A stretch of DNA of 32,672 nt from an uncultured Bacteroidales bacterium (GTDB lineage: Bacteria > Bacteroidota > Bacteroidia > Bacteroidales > UBA932). Position 1 is the stretch's first letter. Each line of letters begins with the position of its first letter. Of this stretch, positions 15,285-23,872 are shown piece by piece. Under the pieces are notes generated by a model that had not been told where the DNA came from, did no database searches, and was given only the letters and a program-made list of their open reading frames with translations. The stretch spans positions 1 through 32,672 of the forward strand of contig ONDF01000031.1 of the NCBI GenBank assembly GCA_900316525.1. The letters are read 5' to 3'. The translations under genes and the position numbers were made by a program.

Positions 15285-16883
15285 TTATTTGCGGTCCCAC
15301 CATACCTTGGTGCCGCCGTTGTCCGCCTTCTCGGAAGCGGCTTCCTTGGCCTCGGTCACGAGGAGGGAGACGCCTTCCTTGACGTTGGCGTTGTTGGCGG
15401 TATACTCGGAGGTCGGATACACCAGACGGCGGATCTGCTTCTGGGTGTCGATCAGGCCGCCGGAGTTGTTGGTGGCGGTCGGGATCACCCGCGGGTACCC
15501 GGTGCGGCGGAACTCGGCCCAGGCCTCCATGCCCTCGGGGAACATGGCGATGTACTTCTGGGTGAGGATCTGCTCCAGGTGGCCTTCGGTCTCGCTCTGG
15601 CTGTCCCAGGAGACGGCGACGTCGGTGAGGTTGTTGCCGTAGGAGTTGCCGCCGGTCACGGGATCCGTGTAGGAGCCCACGCCGTCGGTGCCGCGGAGGT
15701 AGGCGTCGGCGCCGGAAGCGCCGGCGAGGGCGAAGCTGCGCTTCACGCCGGCCTCATAGGCGGCCTTGGCGGCGGCCGCATCCCCCTGGCGGAGGAAGAA
15801 CTCGGCCTTCAGGAAGTCGGCCTCGGCGCCGGACATCCATTTGAGCGGATCGGCGTTCGTGCAGTTCACGCGGGACCACAGGGTGGACTTGGGATAGTTG
15901 CTGTCCACGGCGGCGCCCATGCGGACTCCGTAGTACTTGCCGTCGGAACCGGCGGTGAAGTAGGAGGCGCGGCGCGGGTCATTGTAGCTGTTCATGTAGG
16001 TGACGATGGTGGCGCCGGCCTTGGCGTCGCCGTCGTTGAAGTTGTACTCGATCACGTAGATCGGGTTCTCCCACGCGCCGGCGCCGGGATGGAGGACGAC
16101 ATCCTCCTGGATGAAGCCGGCGGCGCTGGCGAGGGCCTTCTCGGCCTCGGCCTGGTACAGGTCCTCGTCGGCGTAGGCCACGCGGGTGGCGAGACGCAGG
16201 CGGAGCGTGTTGGCGAAGGCGATCCACTTGGCCATGTTGCCGTAGAACACGTTGTCATAGTCCTCGAGGTAGGTGGCCGTACCGCCGTTCACGAGCTCCT
16301 GGAGCGTCTCGATGGCGCGGTCCAGGTCCATGAACATGCCCCGGTACACCTCTTCCTGGGTGTCGTAGGCAACGTGGTTCACGCCCGTGCCCAGCTGGGT
16401 GTAAGGGATGGGGCCGTAGGCGTCGGTGACGCGGTGCATGACGGCCACTTTCAGGACGTCGCCGAGGGCGGCGTCATAGGGGTTGTTCTCCCGGAGGGCG
16501 TTCAGCTTGGCCCAAGGAGCCATGGCGCGGACGAAAGCGTCCTCGAACAGGGCCTTGGTCCAGCCGTCGGCCACGAGGTTGTACTCGTTGGTCTGGTGGA
16601 AACCGCTGTTGGAAGCGGCCTCGTAGTTGGCGAAGATGTTGCCCGTGAGGCCCTGCACCACCTGGTAGGAAGCGGAACCATACTCGTTGGAACCGTCATT
16701 CTGGTAGGAAGGAAGCACGTTGGCGATCATCTGGGAGATATAGGAACCCGTGCGCATGTTGTCGTGGTCCATCATCTCCTCGTTCGCCTGCTCCTGGTTG
16801 GTATTGCGCGCCGTGAAGTCCTTGACACAGGAAACCAGGCAAAGGGCGGCGACGGCAAGGATGAGAGTCGATATCTTTTTCAT
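15285..16883 (-). CDS. SusD-family outer membrane glycan-binding lipoprotein
   Basis: This 532-residue lipoprotein (Cys19, LVSC) is the lid subunit of a SusCD importer and binds the oligosaccharide at the cell surface above the SusC barrel. The helical TPR-like fold of the family is indicated by AVMHRVTDAYGPIPYTQL, the MFMDLDRAIETLQELV helix and the FPEGMEAWAEFRRTGYPR segment near the C-terminus, all typical of the second SusD subfamily (SusD_2/RagB-like). It follows SusC by 19 bases. The start at 16883 begins the signal peptide; an in-frame ATG at 16901 would put a charged segment in front of it. Confidence 0.95.
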   Translation of the reverse strand: MKKISTLILAVAALCLVSCVKDFTARNTNQEQANEEMMDHDNMRTGSYISQMIANVLPSYQNDGSNEYGSASYQVVQGLTGNIFANYEAASNSGFHQTNEYNLVADGWTKALFEDAFVRAMAPWAKLNALRENNPYDAALGDVLKVAVMHRVTDAYGPIPYTQLGTGVNHVAYDTQEEVYRGMFMDLDRAIETLQELVNGGTATYLEDYDNVFYGNMAKWIAFANTLRLRLATRVAYADEDLYQAEAEKALASAAGFIQEDVVLHPGAGAWENPIYVIEYNFNDGDAKAGATIVTYMNSYNDPRRASYFTAGSDGKYYGVRMGAAVDSNYPKSTLWSRVNCTNADPLKWMSGAEADFLKAEFFLRQGDAAAAKAAYEAGVKRSFALAGASGADAYLRGTDGVGSYTDPVTGGNSYGNNLTDVAVSWDSQSETEGHLEQILTQKYIAMFPEGMEAWAEFRRTGYPRVIPTATNNSGGLIDTQKQIRRLVYPTSEYTANNANVKEGVSLLVTEAKEAASEKADNGGTKVWWDRK

Positions 16884-16902
16884 AATCTCAGGCCTCCTCA
16901 TA

Positions 16903-19900
16903 TTATTTCACAATGCAAACGGCGACCCGGTTGGACTCGGGGCTCTGGGAAGCGTCCCGGTCGCTGCCGGCGGCCTTGTAGGAGATGCGGCTGGCGGCGA
17001 TGCCGGCCTTCTTGAGCATGTTCACCACGACGGAGGCGCGCTGCTCGGAGAGATCCTGGTTGATCTCGGCGTTGCCGGTCGCGCTGTCGGCATACCCGGT
17101 CACGGTGATGGTCGCCTCGGGGTTGTCCTTCAGGATCTGGGCGATCTGGCCCAGCTTGAAGGCCTCCTCGGGACGGATCTCGGCCTTGTTGATGAGGAAG
17201 AACAGGTCGTCCTCATAGGTGCCTTCGAAGCTGGAGGACACGGGGACCTTCACTTCCTTGACGACCTCCACGGGGACCTTCTTCTCGACCACCTTCTCCA
17301 CGATCTTCTCCACGACGCGGGTCTCGGGGACATAGGCGGGAGCCTCGGCCTTCGCGGCCTTGACGCCCTTCTTGCCGAACTTCACCTTCACGGAGAAACC
17401 GAGGTTGCGGGTGGAAGGAGCCATGAACAGGTCGATGCCGGCGCCGTAGTTGCCGGCGTTGGAGATCTGCTCGGGATCGAACGGAGCCTTGCACAGGAGC
17501 ATCGCGAGGTTGCGGCCCACGACGGCGAGGTTCAGGCTCTCGATCCAGGGAATCCGCTTCCCGAGGGGAATGTCGTACCCGAGGGAGACCTCGGCGAGCC
17601 GGATGTTCGTCATGTCATAGACATAGTAGGCGCCGAGCGCGTTCTGGCCGTCGGCGCCGGAGATGGTCTGCCAGTAGTCCTGGGCGCTCACCTGATAGTA
17701 GTTGCGGGCGTTGCCGAAGATGCCGGCGGGGGCGAAGTTGAAGCCCTCTTCGCGGCCTTCGAGCGTCCGCTTGGTGACGCCGTAGGCATCCATGGTGGCC
17801 TCGGTGAGGGACACGCCCACGCCGCCCTTGCGCATGGTGAACATGAACGCGAGGTTCAGGCCCTTCCAGGAGAACTGGTTCCGCCAGGAACCGGTCCAGT
17901 CGGGATTGGTGTTGCCGGCGTACCACATCGTGTCGGGCGTACCGTCATTGGGAGCCTTGTGCATCACGCCGCCCTTGTCGGAAGGCGTCACGTACGGGGT
18001 TCCGTCCTCGTTGGTCGCGAGGCCGGCGACGTACATTTCACCCACGGGACGGCCCTCGATGAGCCACATGGTGACACCGGAGGTGCCGCCCACACTCTCG
18101 CGGGTGCTCACGTAGTGCTCGTTGCCGTTGGTGTAGTCCAGCAGCTTCGCCACCTTGTTCACGTTCTTGGTCCAGATGAGGTTGGTGGTCCAGTTGAAGT
18201 CCCCGATGTCCTGGGTGAACATGCCGGAGAGTTCCACGCCGCGGTTGTCGATCCGGCCGGCGTTCACGTAGTAGGTGCTGTAACCGCTCGTGGAAGCGTT
18301 GGTCGGGGTGAAGACCTGGTTGTAGGTGGAAGACTGGTAGTAGGTACCGGCAAGCTGGAGCTTGCTCTTGAACAGGCGGACGTCCGCGCCCACTTCCCAG
18401 GAGCGCGTGCGCTCAGGCTGGAAGTCGGGGGCGGTGGCCCAGGTGTCGATGCGGGCGGTACCGCCCATGACCGGGTGCGTACCGTTGAAGATGAAGCGCT
18501 CCACCGGGTTACCCACCTCGGCGTAGGAAGCGCGGAGCTTGGCGTACGGGATGAAGTCGGACTTGCGGTCGAACATCTCGGTGATGAGCCAGGAGGCGCC
18601 CACGGACGGATAGAAGAAAGGCTTCACGCCGTTCGGGCCGGCCATCTGGGAGGCCCAGTCCTCGCGGGCGGTCGCCTCGAGGAAGAGGAAGTTCTTGAAG
18701 CCGACGTTCAGGGTGCCGAACACGGACTGCGTCTGGTCGCGGAAGGTGGCCTTGTCGAAGGCCTTGCCCGTCGCCATGTTCGAGAAGGTGAACAGGTTCG
18801 CGACGCCCAGCAGGTCGCCGCCGAGGGAGGTTCCGCGGTAGAAGTAATCCTCGATGGAAGCGCCCAGGACGGCGTTCAGGGAGAACAGCGCGTCGTCGCC
18901 GAAGTTCTTGTGCAGGTTCAGGAGCACGTCGGCGTAGCTCTGGGTGGTCTTCTGGTCGTTATAGTAGTAACGGCCGAACTTGCCGGCGAACAGACCGTTG
19001 GAGGAAGCATAGTGCTTTTCCTCGCCGATGGTGCTGTTGTTGTCCATCCGGACGCGGGTCTGGATGTCCAGCCAGTCGGTGATGTCGTAGCTGATGGAGC
19101 CGCCCAGGATGTACCGGTTCTTCTGGGTCTGGAACATGTTGCGGTTCACGGTCCAGTAGGGATTCTGCATGGACATCTCGTAAGCGCTCCAGTACTGGGT
19201 CGGGAAGTTACGGGTGGCGTTGTAGCGCTCGAACACCGTGTAGGCGTACAGGTTGTCGGACGGGGACATCAGGTACAGCGGCACGAGCGGGTTGTGGTAC
19301 AGACCGCCGGAGAGCATGTTCTGCTCGTTCACGCGGATGAACATCCCGAGGAAGCTCAGGTGGAGCTTGTTGTCCAGGAAGTCGGCCGTGTGGCGGAAAG
19401 TCGCGTTGAAGCGGTTGTAGTCATTGTTCGGGATGATGCCCTGCGCGTCGGTGTAACCTGCGGAGAAGTAGGTCGAGGAATGCTCCTGGCCGGCGGACAC
19501 GCTGAAAGAGTGCGCGGAGTTGTAGCCGGTCTGGAAGAAATCCTTGATGCTCCAGGCGGGAGCCGCCTCAAGCTTGCCGCCCCAGGAGGCGTAGGAACCG
19601 GGCTTGGCGCCGTATTCGGTCTGGCGGCCCGGCAGCATCAGCGGGGAGGAGAAGGTCGTGTTGTTGGAGTAGGACACGTGGAAACCTTCCTCACCGGTGC
19701 GGGAGGTGAGCATCAGGATACCGTTCGCGGCCTTGTAGCCGTACAGGGCGGCGGCGGAGGCGCCCACGAGGGCGCTCATGTCGGCGATGTCCTCGGAATT
19801 GAGCATGGACATACCGTCACCGGACAGGCCGGAGCCGGAATAGATGCTCCAGGAGTCGCCCGGCGTGGTCATCGACAGGGTCGGGAGCGGAATGCCGTCC

Positions 19901-20460
19901 AGGACATAGAGGGCGTTGTTGGAGTTCTTGATGGACTTCGCGCCACGCATGACGACCTTGGTCTCGCCGCCGGCGCCGGCGGCCGTCTCGTTGATCTGGA
20001 CGCCCGCGATCTTGCCCGCGAGGGAGTTGACCATGTTGGCTTCGCGCGTGACGAAGACCTTCTCGTCCAGTTTCTGGACATTGTAGGTCACGGCCTTCTC
20101 GGCGCGCTTGATGCCGAGGGCGGTGACGACGACGCCCTCGAGGAGGGTGGAATCCTCCTGCAGGGTGACGTTGATGACATCCTGTCCGGCGACGGCCATC
20201 ACCGCATCCACCATTCCGATGTAGGAGAAGCGGAGCTGGGCGGCGTCGGCAGGAACTTGCAGCGTGTAGTGTCCGTCGAAGTCCGTGATGGTGCCGATGG
20301 TCGGCTGGCTCTCGACGACTACGCCTGCCCCGATCAGCGGTTCACCGTTCGCATCCACCACGGTACCCGTGACGGTACGCGTCTCCTGGGCGAAGCCGAG
20401 GATCGCGACAAACAGTGAGGCAGCGACAAGGCAGATTTTCCTTAAGCTGTTGATACACAT
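16903..20460 (-). CDS. SusC-family TonB-dependent transporter fused to a C-terminal OmpA-like domain
   Basis: This 1185-residue outer membrane importer takes up oligosaccharides together with the SusD lid, powered by TonB. In order it has a signal peptide (about 1-24), a carboxypeptidase-regulatory-like domain (about 27-100, VTGTVVDANGEPLIGAGVVV), a plug with VVVTALGIKRAEKAV and NNALYVLDGIP, and a 22-strand-type barrel whose usual terminus is TRNLGFSVKVKF at residue 1028. Unusually, 157 more residues follow in frame: a Val/Glu/Lys-repeat linker (about 1049-1075, VVEKIVEKVVEKKVPVEVV) and an OmpA-like domain (about 1080-1185). That domain keeps TGYADSATGN and NQDLSEQRA, with Asp1125 and Arg1141 aligned with the diaminopimelate-binding residues of OmpA/Pal proteins. 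It may tether the importer to peptidoglycan. Confidence 0.95.
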   Translation of the reverse strand: MCINSLRKICLVAASLFVAILGFAQETRTVTGTVVDANGEPLIGAGVVVESQPTIGTITDFDGHYTLQVPADAAQLRFSYIGMVDAVMAVAGQDVINVTLQEDSTLLEGVVVTALGIKRAEKAVTYNVQKLDEKVFVTREANMVNSLAGKIAGVQINETAAGAGGETKVVMRGAKSIKNSNNALYVLDGIPLPTLSMTTPGDSWSIYSGSGLSGDGMSMLNSEDIADMSALVGASAAALYGYKAANGILMLTSRTGEEGFHVSYSNNTTFSSPLMLPGRQTEYGAKPGSYASWGGKLEAAPAWSIKDFFQTGYNSAHSFSVSAGQEHSSTYFSAGYTDAQGIIPNNDYNRFNATFRHTADFLDNKLHLSFLGMFIRVNEQNMLSGGLYHNPLVPLYLMSPSDNLYAYTVFERYNATRNFPTQYWSAYEMSMQNPYWTVNRNMFQTQKNRYILGGSISYDITDWLDIQTRVRMDNNSTIGEEKHYASSNGLFAGKFGRYYYNDQKTTQSYADVLLNLHKNFGDDALFSLNAVLGASIEDYFYRGTSLGGDLLGVANLFTFSNMATGKAFDKATFRDQTQSVFGTLNVGFKNFLFLEATAREDWASQMAGPNGVKPFFYPSVGASWLITEMFDRKSDFIPYAKLRASYAEVGNPVERFIFNGTHPVMGGTARIDTWATAPDFQPERTRSWEVGADVRLFKSKLQLAGTYYQSSTYNQVFTPTNASTSGYSTYYVNAGRIDNRGVELSGMFTQDIGDFNWTTNLIWTKNVNKVAKLLDYTNGNEHYVSTRESVGGTSGVTMWLIEGRPVGEMYVAGLATNEDGTPYVTPSDKGGVMHKAPNDGTPDTMWYAGNTNPDWTGSWRNQFSWKGLNLAFMFTMRKGGVGVSLTEATMDAYGVTKRTLEGREEGFNFAPAGIFGNARNYYQVSAQDYWQTISGADGQNALGAYYVYDMTNIRLAEVSLGYDIPLGKRIPWIESLNLAVVGRNLAMLLCKAPFDPEQISNAGNYGAGIDLFMAPSTRNLGFSVKVKFGKKGVKAAKAEAPAYVPETRVVEKIVEKVVEKKVPVEVVKEVKVPVSSSFEGTYEDDLFFLINKAEIRPEEAFKLGQIAQILKDNPEATITVTGYADSATGNAEINQDLSEQRASVVVNMLKKAGIAASRISYKAAGSDRDASQSPESNRVAVCIVK

Positions 20461-20525
20461 TATGTTGATAAATTTGGTTGGTGTTTATCGTTCAGGCATT
20501 GCTGCGAAAACAGATTTTGCGGCCG

Positions 20526-20557
20526 CGAATTTACCCTTTCATCTTATGAAAAACAAA
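20526..20557 (-). promoter_or_regulatory. Promoter of the SusC-led polysaccharide locus
   Basis: On the minus strand TTTG (20557-20554) and TAAATTCG (20533-20526) are separated by 20 bases. The -7 box differs from TAnnTTTG at one position, as expected for an activator-dependent promoter. The leader would be about 60 bases long. Confidence 0.6.
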
Positions 20558-20566
20558 TAAAAAGGA

Positions 20567-20600
20567 CGTTTTGGACAATAATACAACCGTTTTGGACTAT
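20567..20600. promoter_or_regulatory. 13-bp direct repeat with 21-bp spacing, candidate activator site
   Basis: CGTTTTGGACAAT (20567-20579) and CGTTTTGGACTAT (20588-20600) match at 12 of 13 positions and are spaced by exactly 21 bp, two DNA turns. The proximal copy ends 10 bases upstream of the SusC -33 box. Direct repeats with 21-bp spacing are the site layout of AraC-type activators, the DNA-binding domain found in Bacteroides hybrid two-component regulators of PULs. No such regulator is encoded in this window. Confidence 0.5.
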
Positions 20601-20643
20601 TTTTCCTTACAAATCGTAAGAGCGTAGAAATCCCAATTTTTCG

Positions 20644-20651
20644 TATCTTTG
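20644..20651 (+). promoter_or_regulatory. -7 box of dusB, next to the start codon
   Basis: TATCTTTG is a perfect -7 box that ends seven bases before the dusB ATG, implying a leader of about three bases. No good -33 box was found. Confidence 0.6.
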
Positions 20652-20658
20652 CACCGCC

Positions 20659-21690
20659 ATGAAGATTGCAGACATCGACCTGGGCGAGCGCCCCGTGGTG
20701 CTGGCGCCGATGGAGGACGTGACGGACGCGTCCTTCCGCATCCTGTGCCGCGAGGCCGGGGCGGCGATGGTCACGACCGAGTTCGTCCCCTCGGACGGGC
20801 TCATCCGGGACGCCTCGAAGGCCATCGCCAAGATGCGCACGCTCGAGGAGGAGTCCCCCGTCGCGATCCAGATCTACGGGCATATCCCCGAGTCGATGGT
20901 CGATGCGGCCCGGATGGCCGACCGCGCGGCGGAGCTCGCCGGCGGGCACGGGGCCGACACGATCGACATCAACTGGGGCTGCCCTGTGTCGAAGATTGCC
21001 GGCCGGGGCGCCGGCAGCGGCATGATGCGGGAGCCGGACAAGCTCGTCGCCATCACGAAAGCCGTCGTGGAGGCCGTCAAGACGCCCGTCACCGTGAAGA
21101 CCCGCCTGGGCTGGGACGACAGCTCCAAGATCATCGTGGACCTCGCCGAAAGGCTGCAGGACGTCGGCGTCCAGGCCCTCACCATCCACGGCCGCACCCG
21201 CTGCCAGATGTACAAGGGCGAGGCCGACTGGACCCTCATCGGCGAAGTCAAGGACAATCCCCGGATGCGCATTCCCATCATCGGCAACGGCGACATCAAT
21301 TCCGCGCAGCGCGCGAAGGAGATGTTCGACCGCTACGGCGTGGACGGGATCATGGTGGGCCGCGCGAGCTTCGGCCATCCCTGGATCTTCACCGAGATCC
21401 GGCACCTGCTGGACACCGGCGAGGAGATGCCGCCGATGAACGTCCGCGACCGTGTGGCGCTCGCCAAACGGCATTTCGGCCTGTCCCTGGACCTCAAGGG
21501 TCCCGTCACCGGCGTGTTCGAGATGCGCCGCCACCTTTCCTGCTATTTCAAGGGCCTTCCGGGCTTCAAGGAGACCCGCATCAAGCTCGTCACTTCCAAG
21601 GATCCCGACGAAATTCTCCGCACGCTGGACTATGTCGCGGAAAGATGGGGGGAAGAGGCGCCGGAAGCCGAATCGGCGTACGGAATTTGA
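20659..21690 (+). CDS. dusB: tRNA-dihydrouridine synthase, DusB type
   Basis: This 343-residue FMN- and NADPH-dependent cytoplasmic enzyme reduces uridines in the D-loop of tRNAs. It begins with the FMN-binding barrel ([15 protein letters not shown], about 13-27) and has the [19 protein letters not shown] segment, with Cys108 as the catalytic proton donor, then [20 protein letters not shown] and IIGNGDI, and a helical C-terminal domain. Its ATG follows the promoter box directly. It is divergent from the SusC locus and is followed by pfkA, which has its own -7 box. Confidence 0.95.
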   Translation: MKIADIDLGERPVVLAPMEDVTDASFRILCREAGAAMVTTEFVPSDGLIRDASKAIAKMRTLEEESPVAIQIYGHIPESMVDAARMADRAAELAGGHGADTIDINWGCPVSKIAGRGAGSGMMREPDKLVAITKAVVEAVKTPVTVKTRLGWDDSSKIIVDLAERLQDVGVQALTIHGRTRCQMYKGEADWTLIGEVKDNPRMRIPIIGNGDINSAQRAKEMFDRYGVDGIMVGRASFGHPWIFTEIRHLLDTGEEMPPMNVRDRVALAKRHFGLSLDLKGPVTGVFEMRRHLSCYFKGLPGFKETRIKLVTSKDPDEILRTLDYVAERWGEEAPEAESAYGI

Positions 21691-21701
21691 CGCATTTTTC
21701 T

Positions 21702-21709
21702 TATCTTTG
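21702..21709 (+). promoter_or_regulatory. -7 box of pfkA
   Basis: TATCTTTG begins 12 bases after the dusB stop and gives a leader of about 20 bases. A 5-bp inverted repeat GGGAT/ATCCC (21711-21730) straddles the expected start, so the RNA would contain only part of it. Confidence 0.55.
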
Positions 21710-21733
21710 TGGGATAGTAATTCTGATCCCGCC

Positions 21734-22723
21734 ATGGAAAAACATATCAAGACCATCGGCATCCTCACTTCCGGGGGCGACGCGCCCGGAATGAACGCCG
21801 CCATCCGCGCCGTCACGCGCACCGCCCGCTTCAACAACATCAATGTCATCGGCATCCAGCGAGGCTATCAGGGCCTGATCGACAAGGAGTTCCTGAAATT
21901 CACCTCCTCCTCGGTGTCCAACACCATCCAGCGCGGCGGCACCATCCTCAAGACCGCCCGCTGCAAGGATTTCATGACCCCGAAGGGCCGGAAGATCGCC
22001 CACGAGAACATGGTCGAGGCAGGGATCGACGCCCTCATCGTCATCGGCGGGAACGGGTCCCTCACCGGCGCGCAACAGTTCGCGCGCGAGTTCGACATTC
22101 CCATCATCGGCCTGCCCGGCACCATCGACAACGACCTGTACGGGACGGACGCCACCATCGGCTACGACTCCGCGCTGAACACCATCGTCGAGTGCGTGGA
22201 CAAGATCCGCGACACCGCGAACTCTCACGACCGCATCTTCTTCATCGAAGTGATGGGCCGCGACGCGGGTTTCCTGGCGCAGAACAGCGCCATCGCCTCC
22301 GGCGCCGAGGCCGCCATCATCCCGGAGAGCGCGACGGACGTGGACCAGCTCGCCGACTTCATCGAGCGGGGCAAGCGCAAGTCGAAGAACAGCGCCATCG
22401 TCCTCGTCTCCGAGGCGCAGAAGGACGGCGTCGGCGGCGCTTTCTACTATGCCGAGCGCGTCAAGAAGGAATACCCGCAGTTCGACGCCCGCGTGACCAT
22501 CCTCGGCCACCTGCAGCGGGGCGGCACGCCGTCGGCCTACGACCGGATCCTCGCGTCCCGGATGGGCTACGCCGCCATCGAGGCCCTGCTCGAGGGCCAG
22601 CGGAACATCATGATCGGCATCAAGAACGACGAGATCGTGTACGTGCCCATCTCCCGCGCCGTGAAGATGAACAAGCCCATCAACCAGGAGCTCATCACCG
22701 TGCTCAACGTGCTTTCGATGTAA
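21734..22723 (+). CDS. pfkA: ATP-dependent 6-phosphofructokinase
   Basis: This 329-residue enzyme phosphorylates fructose 6-phosphate to the 1,6-bisphosphate, the committed step of glycolysis. Motifs are [11 protein letters not shown] (11-21), the nucleotide loop GGNGS (105-109), PGTIDND with catalytic Asp132, MGRDAGFLA and [15 protein letters not shown]. The Gly in GGNGS favours ATP over pyrophosphate, whereas PPi enzymes have GGDD. The third position is Asn107 where E. coli PfkA has a Mg-binding Asp. The ATG at 21734 matches the family start; an in-frame extension back to 21452 overlaps dusB. lpxK follows after six bases. Confidence 0.95.
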   Translation: MEKHIKTIGILTSGGDAPGMNAAIRAVTRTARFNNINVIGIQRGYQGLIDKEFLKFTSSSVSNTIQRGGTILKTARCKDFMTPKGRKIAHENMVEAGIDALIVIGGNGSLTGAQQFAREFDIPIIGLPGTIDNDLYGTDATIGYDSALNTIVECVDKIRDTANSHDRIFFIEVMGRDAGFLAQNSAIASGAEAAIIPESATDVDQLADFIERGKRKSKNSAIVLVSEAQKDGVGGAFYYAERVKKEYPQFDARVTILGHLQRGGTPSAYDRILASRMGYAAIEALLEGQRNIMIGIKNDEIVYVPISRAVKMNKPINQELITVLNVLSM

Positions 22724-22729
22724 TCCCCC

Positions 22730-23872
22730 ATGATCTACCGCATCATCCTCTCCATCAGGCATTTCCTGTTCGATAAAGGTTGGAAGAAATCATATAGGGC
22801 GGATGTTCCCACCGTTTGCGTGGGCAACATCACCGTGGGCGGCACCGGCAAGACCCCGCACACGGAGATGATCCTCCGGATGCTGCTCCGCAGCGACGAC
22901 TGGGCCTATTCCGACATCGCCGTCCTCTCCCGCGGCTACAAGCGGAAGTCGAAGGGATTCCAGAAGGTGGGCCGTGACGGCACGGCGCTCCTGTACGGCG
23001 ACGAGCCGCTGCAGATCGCGAAGAAGTTCCCCGTCGTGACCGTCGCCGTGGACAAGGACCGCGTGGAAGGCTGCCATTTCCTCACCCACCCCGAGGAGCT
23101 CCAGACCTCCAAGAAAGCGAAGAACTGCCTGGACAAGACCGTCCCGGAGGCGGACCTCATCGTCCTGGACGACGCCTTCCAGTACCGCCGGCTCAAGGCC
23201 GACGTGAACATCGTCCTGGTCGATTACAACCGCCCTGTGCAGAAGGACAAGCTCATGCCTTGGGGCCGCCTCCGCGACCTCCCTTCCCGCCTGAAGGCGG
23301 CCGACATCCTCATCGTCACCAAATGCCCGTCCTACCTGGACGAATGGGAGAAGGGGAAATGGGCCAAGCAGCTGGGGGTCGAGAACTACAGCACGGCCAC
23401 CTGCACCGGCACCCGGAAACTCCGCCGGGGCAAGGAGAAGCAGCAGACCGTCCTGTTCACCACCATCGGCTACGAGCCCATGGTCCCGGTGTTCCCGGAG
23501 GAGGCCGACAGCCGCTTCAAGTTCTCCCAGCGACTCATCCTGTTCACCGGCATCGCCAAGGACATGCCCCTCAGGGCCTACCTCTCCGACAATTACAAGG
23601 AAGTCAAGCGCTTCTCGTTCCCGGACCACCACAAGTATACGAACGGCGACATCGCCAAGGTCGCCCGCGCCGTGAAGGAGTACCCGACCGCCTGCGTCGC
23701 CACCACGGAGAAGGACGCCCAGCGCATCGTGGATACGAAAAAGGTACCTGAAGCCCTGCGCAAGCGCCTGTTCCAGGTACCCATCAATATCCAGTTCCTG
23801 TCTCCCGCGGAGCAGGAAATCTTCGAGACTACGCTTCTCGACCTGCTGCGAGGACTCCGTTCTGAATCCTGA
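22730..23872 (+). CDS. lpxK: Tetraacyldisaccharide 4'-kinase
   Basis: This 380-residue inner-membrane-associated kinase adds the 4'-phosphate in lipid A synthesis. An N-terminal hydrophobic/amphipathic segment (MIYRIILSIRHFLF) precedes the P-loop GGTGKTP (37-43), then VLSRGYKRKSKGF, GDEPLQIAKKFP, the LDDAFQYRRL segment with the family DD pair, and MPWGRLRDLPSRLKAAD. Length fits Bacteroidota LpxK. It is probably cotranscribed with pfkA. Its last 44 bases overlap the convergent DAHP synthase gene on the other strand, and no terminator lies between them. Confidence 0.95.
   Translation: MIYRIILSIRHFLFDKGWKKSYRADVPTVCVGNITVGGTGKTPHTEMILRMLLRSDDWAYSDIAVLSRGYKRKSKGFQKVGRDGTALLYGDEPLQIAKKFPVVTVAVDKDRVEGCHFLTHPEELQTSKKAKNCLDKTVPEADLIVLDDAFQYRRLKADVNIVLVDYNRPVQKDKLMPWGRLRDLPSRLKAADILIVTKCPSYLDEWEKGKWAKQLGVENYSTATCTGTRKLRRGKEKQQTVLFTTIGYEPMVPVFPEEADSRFKFSQRLILFTGIAKDMPLRAYLSDNYKEVKRFSFPDHHKYTNGDIAKVARAVKEYPTACVATTEKDAQRIVDTKKVPEALRKRLFQVPINIQFLSPAEQEIFETTLLDLLRGLRSES

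Noticed and set aside
16750..20418. A 1222-residue open frame on the plus strand, antisense to SusC
   Set aside because: It is a product of high GC third-position bias. The translation is low complexity (Val/Gly/Glu/His-rich) with no domain, while the minus frame encodes a complete SusC.
20519..20526. GCGGCCGC palindromes (also at 29952-29959) as protein-binding sites
   Set aside because: Eight-base GC palindromes are expected by chance in this base composition and the two contexts share nothing else.
21711..21730. GGGAT/ATCCC inverted repeat before pfkA as an attenuator
   Set aside because: The predicted start lies inside it, no U-tract follows and the stem is only five base pairs.
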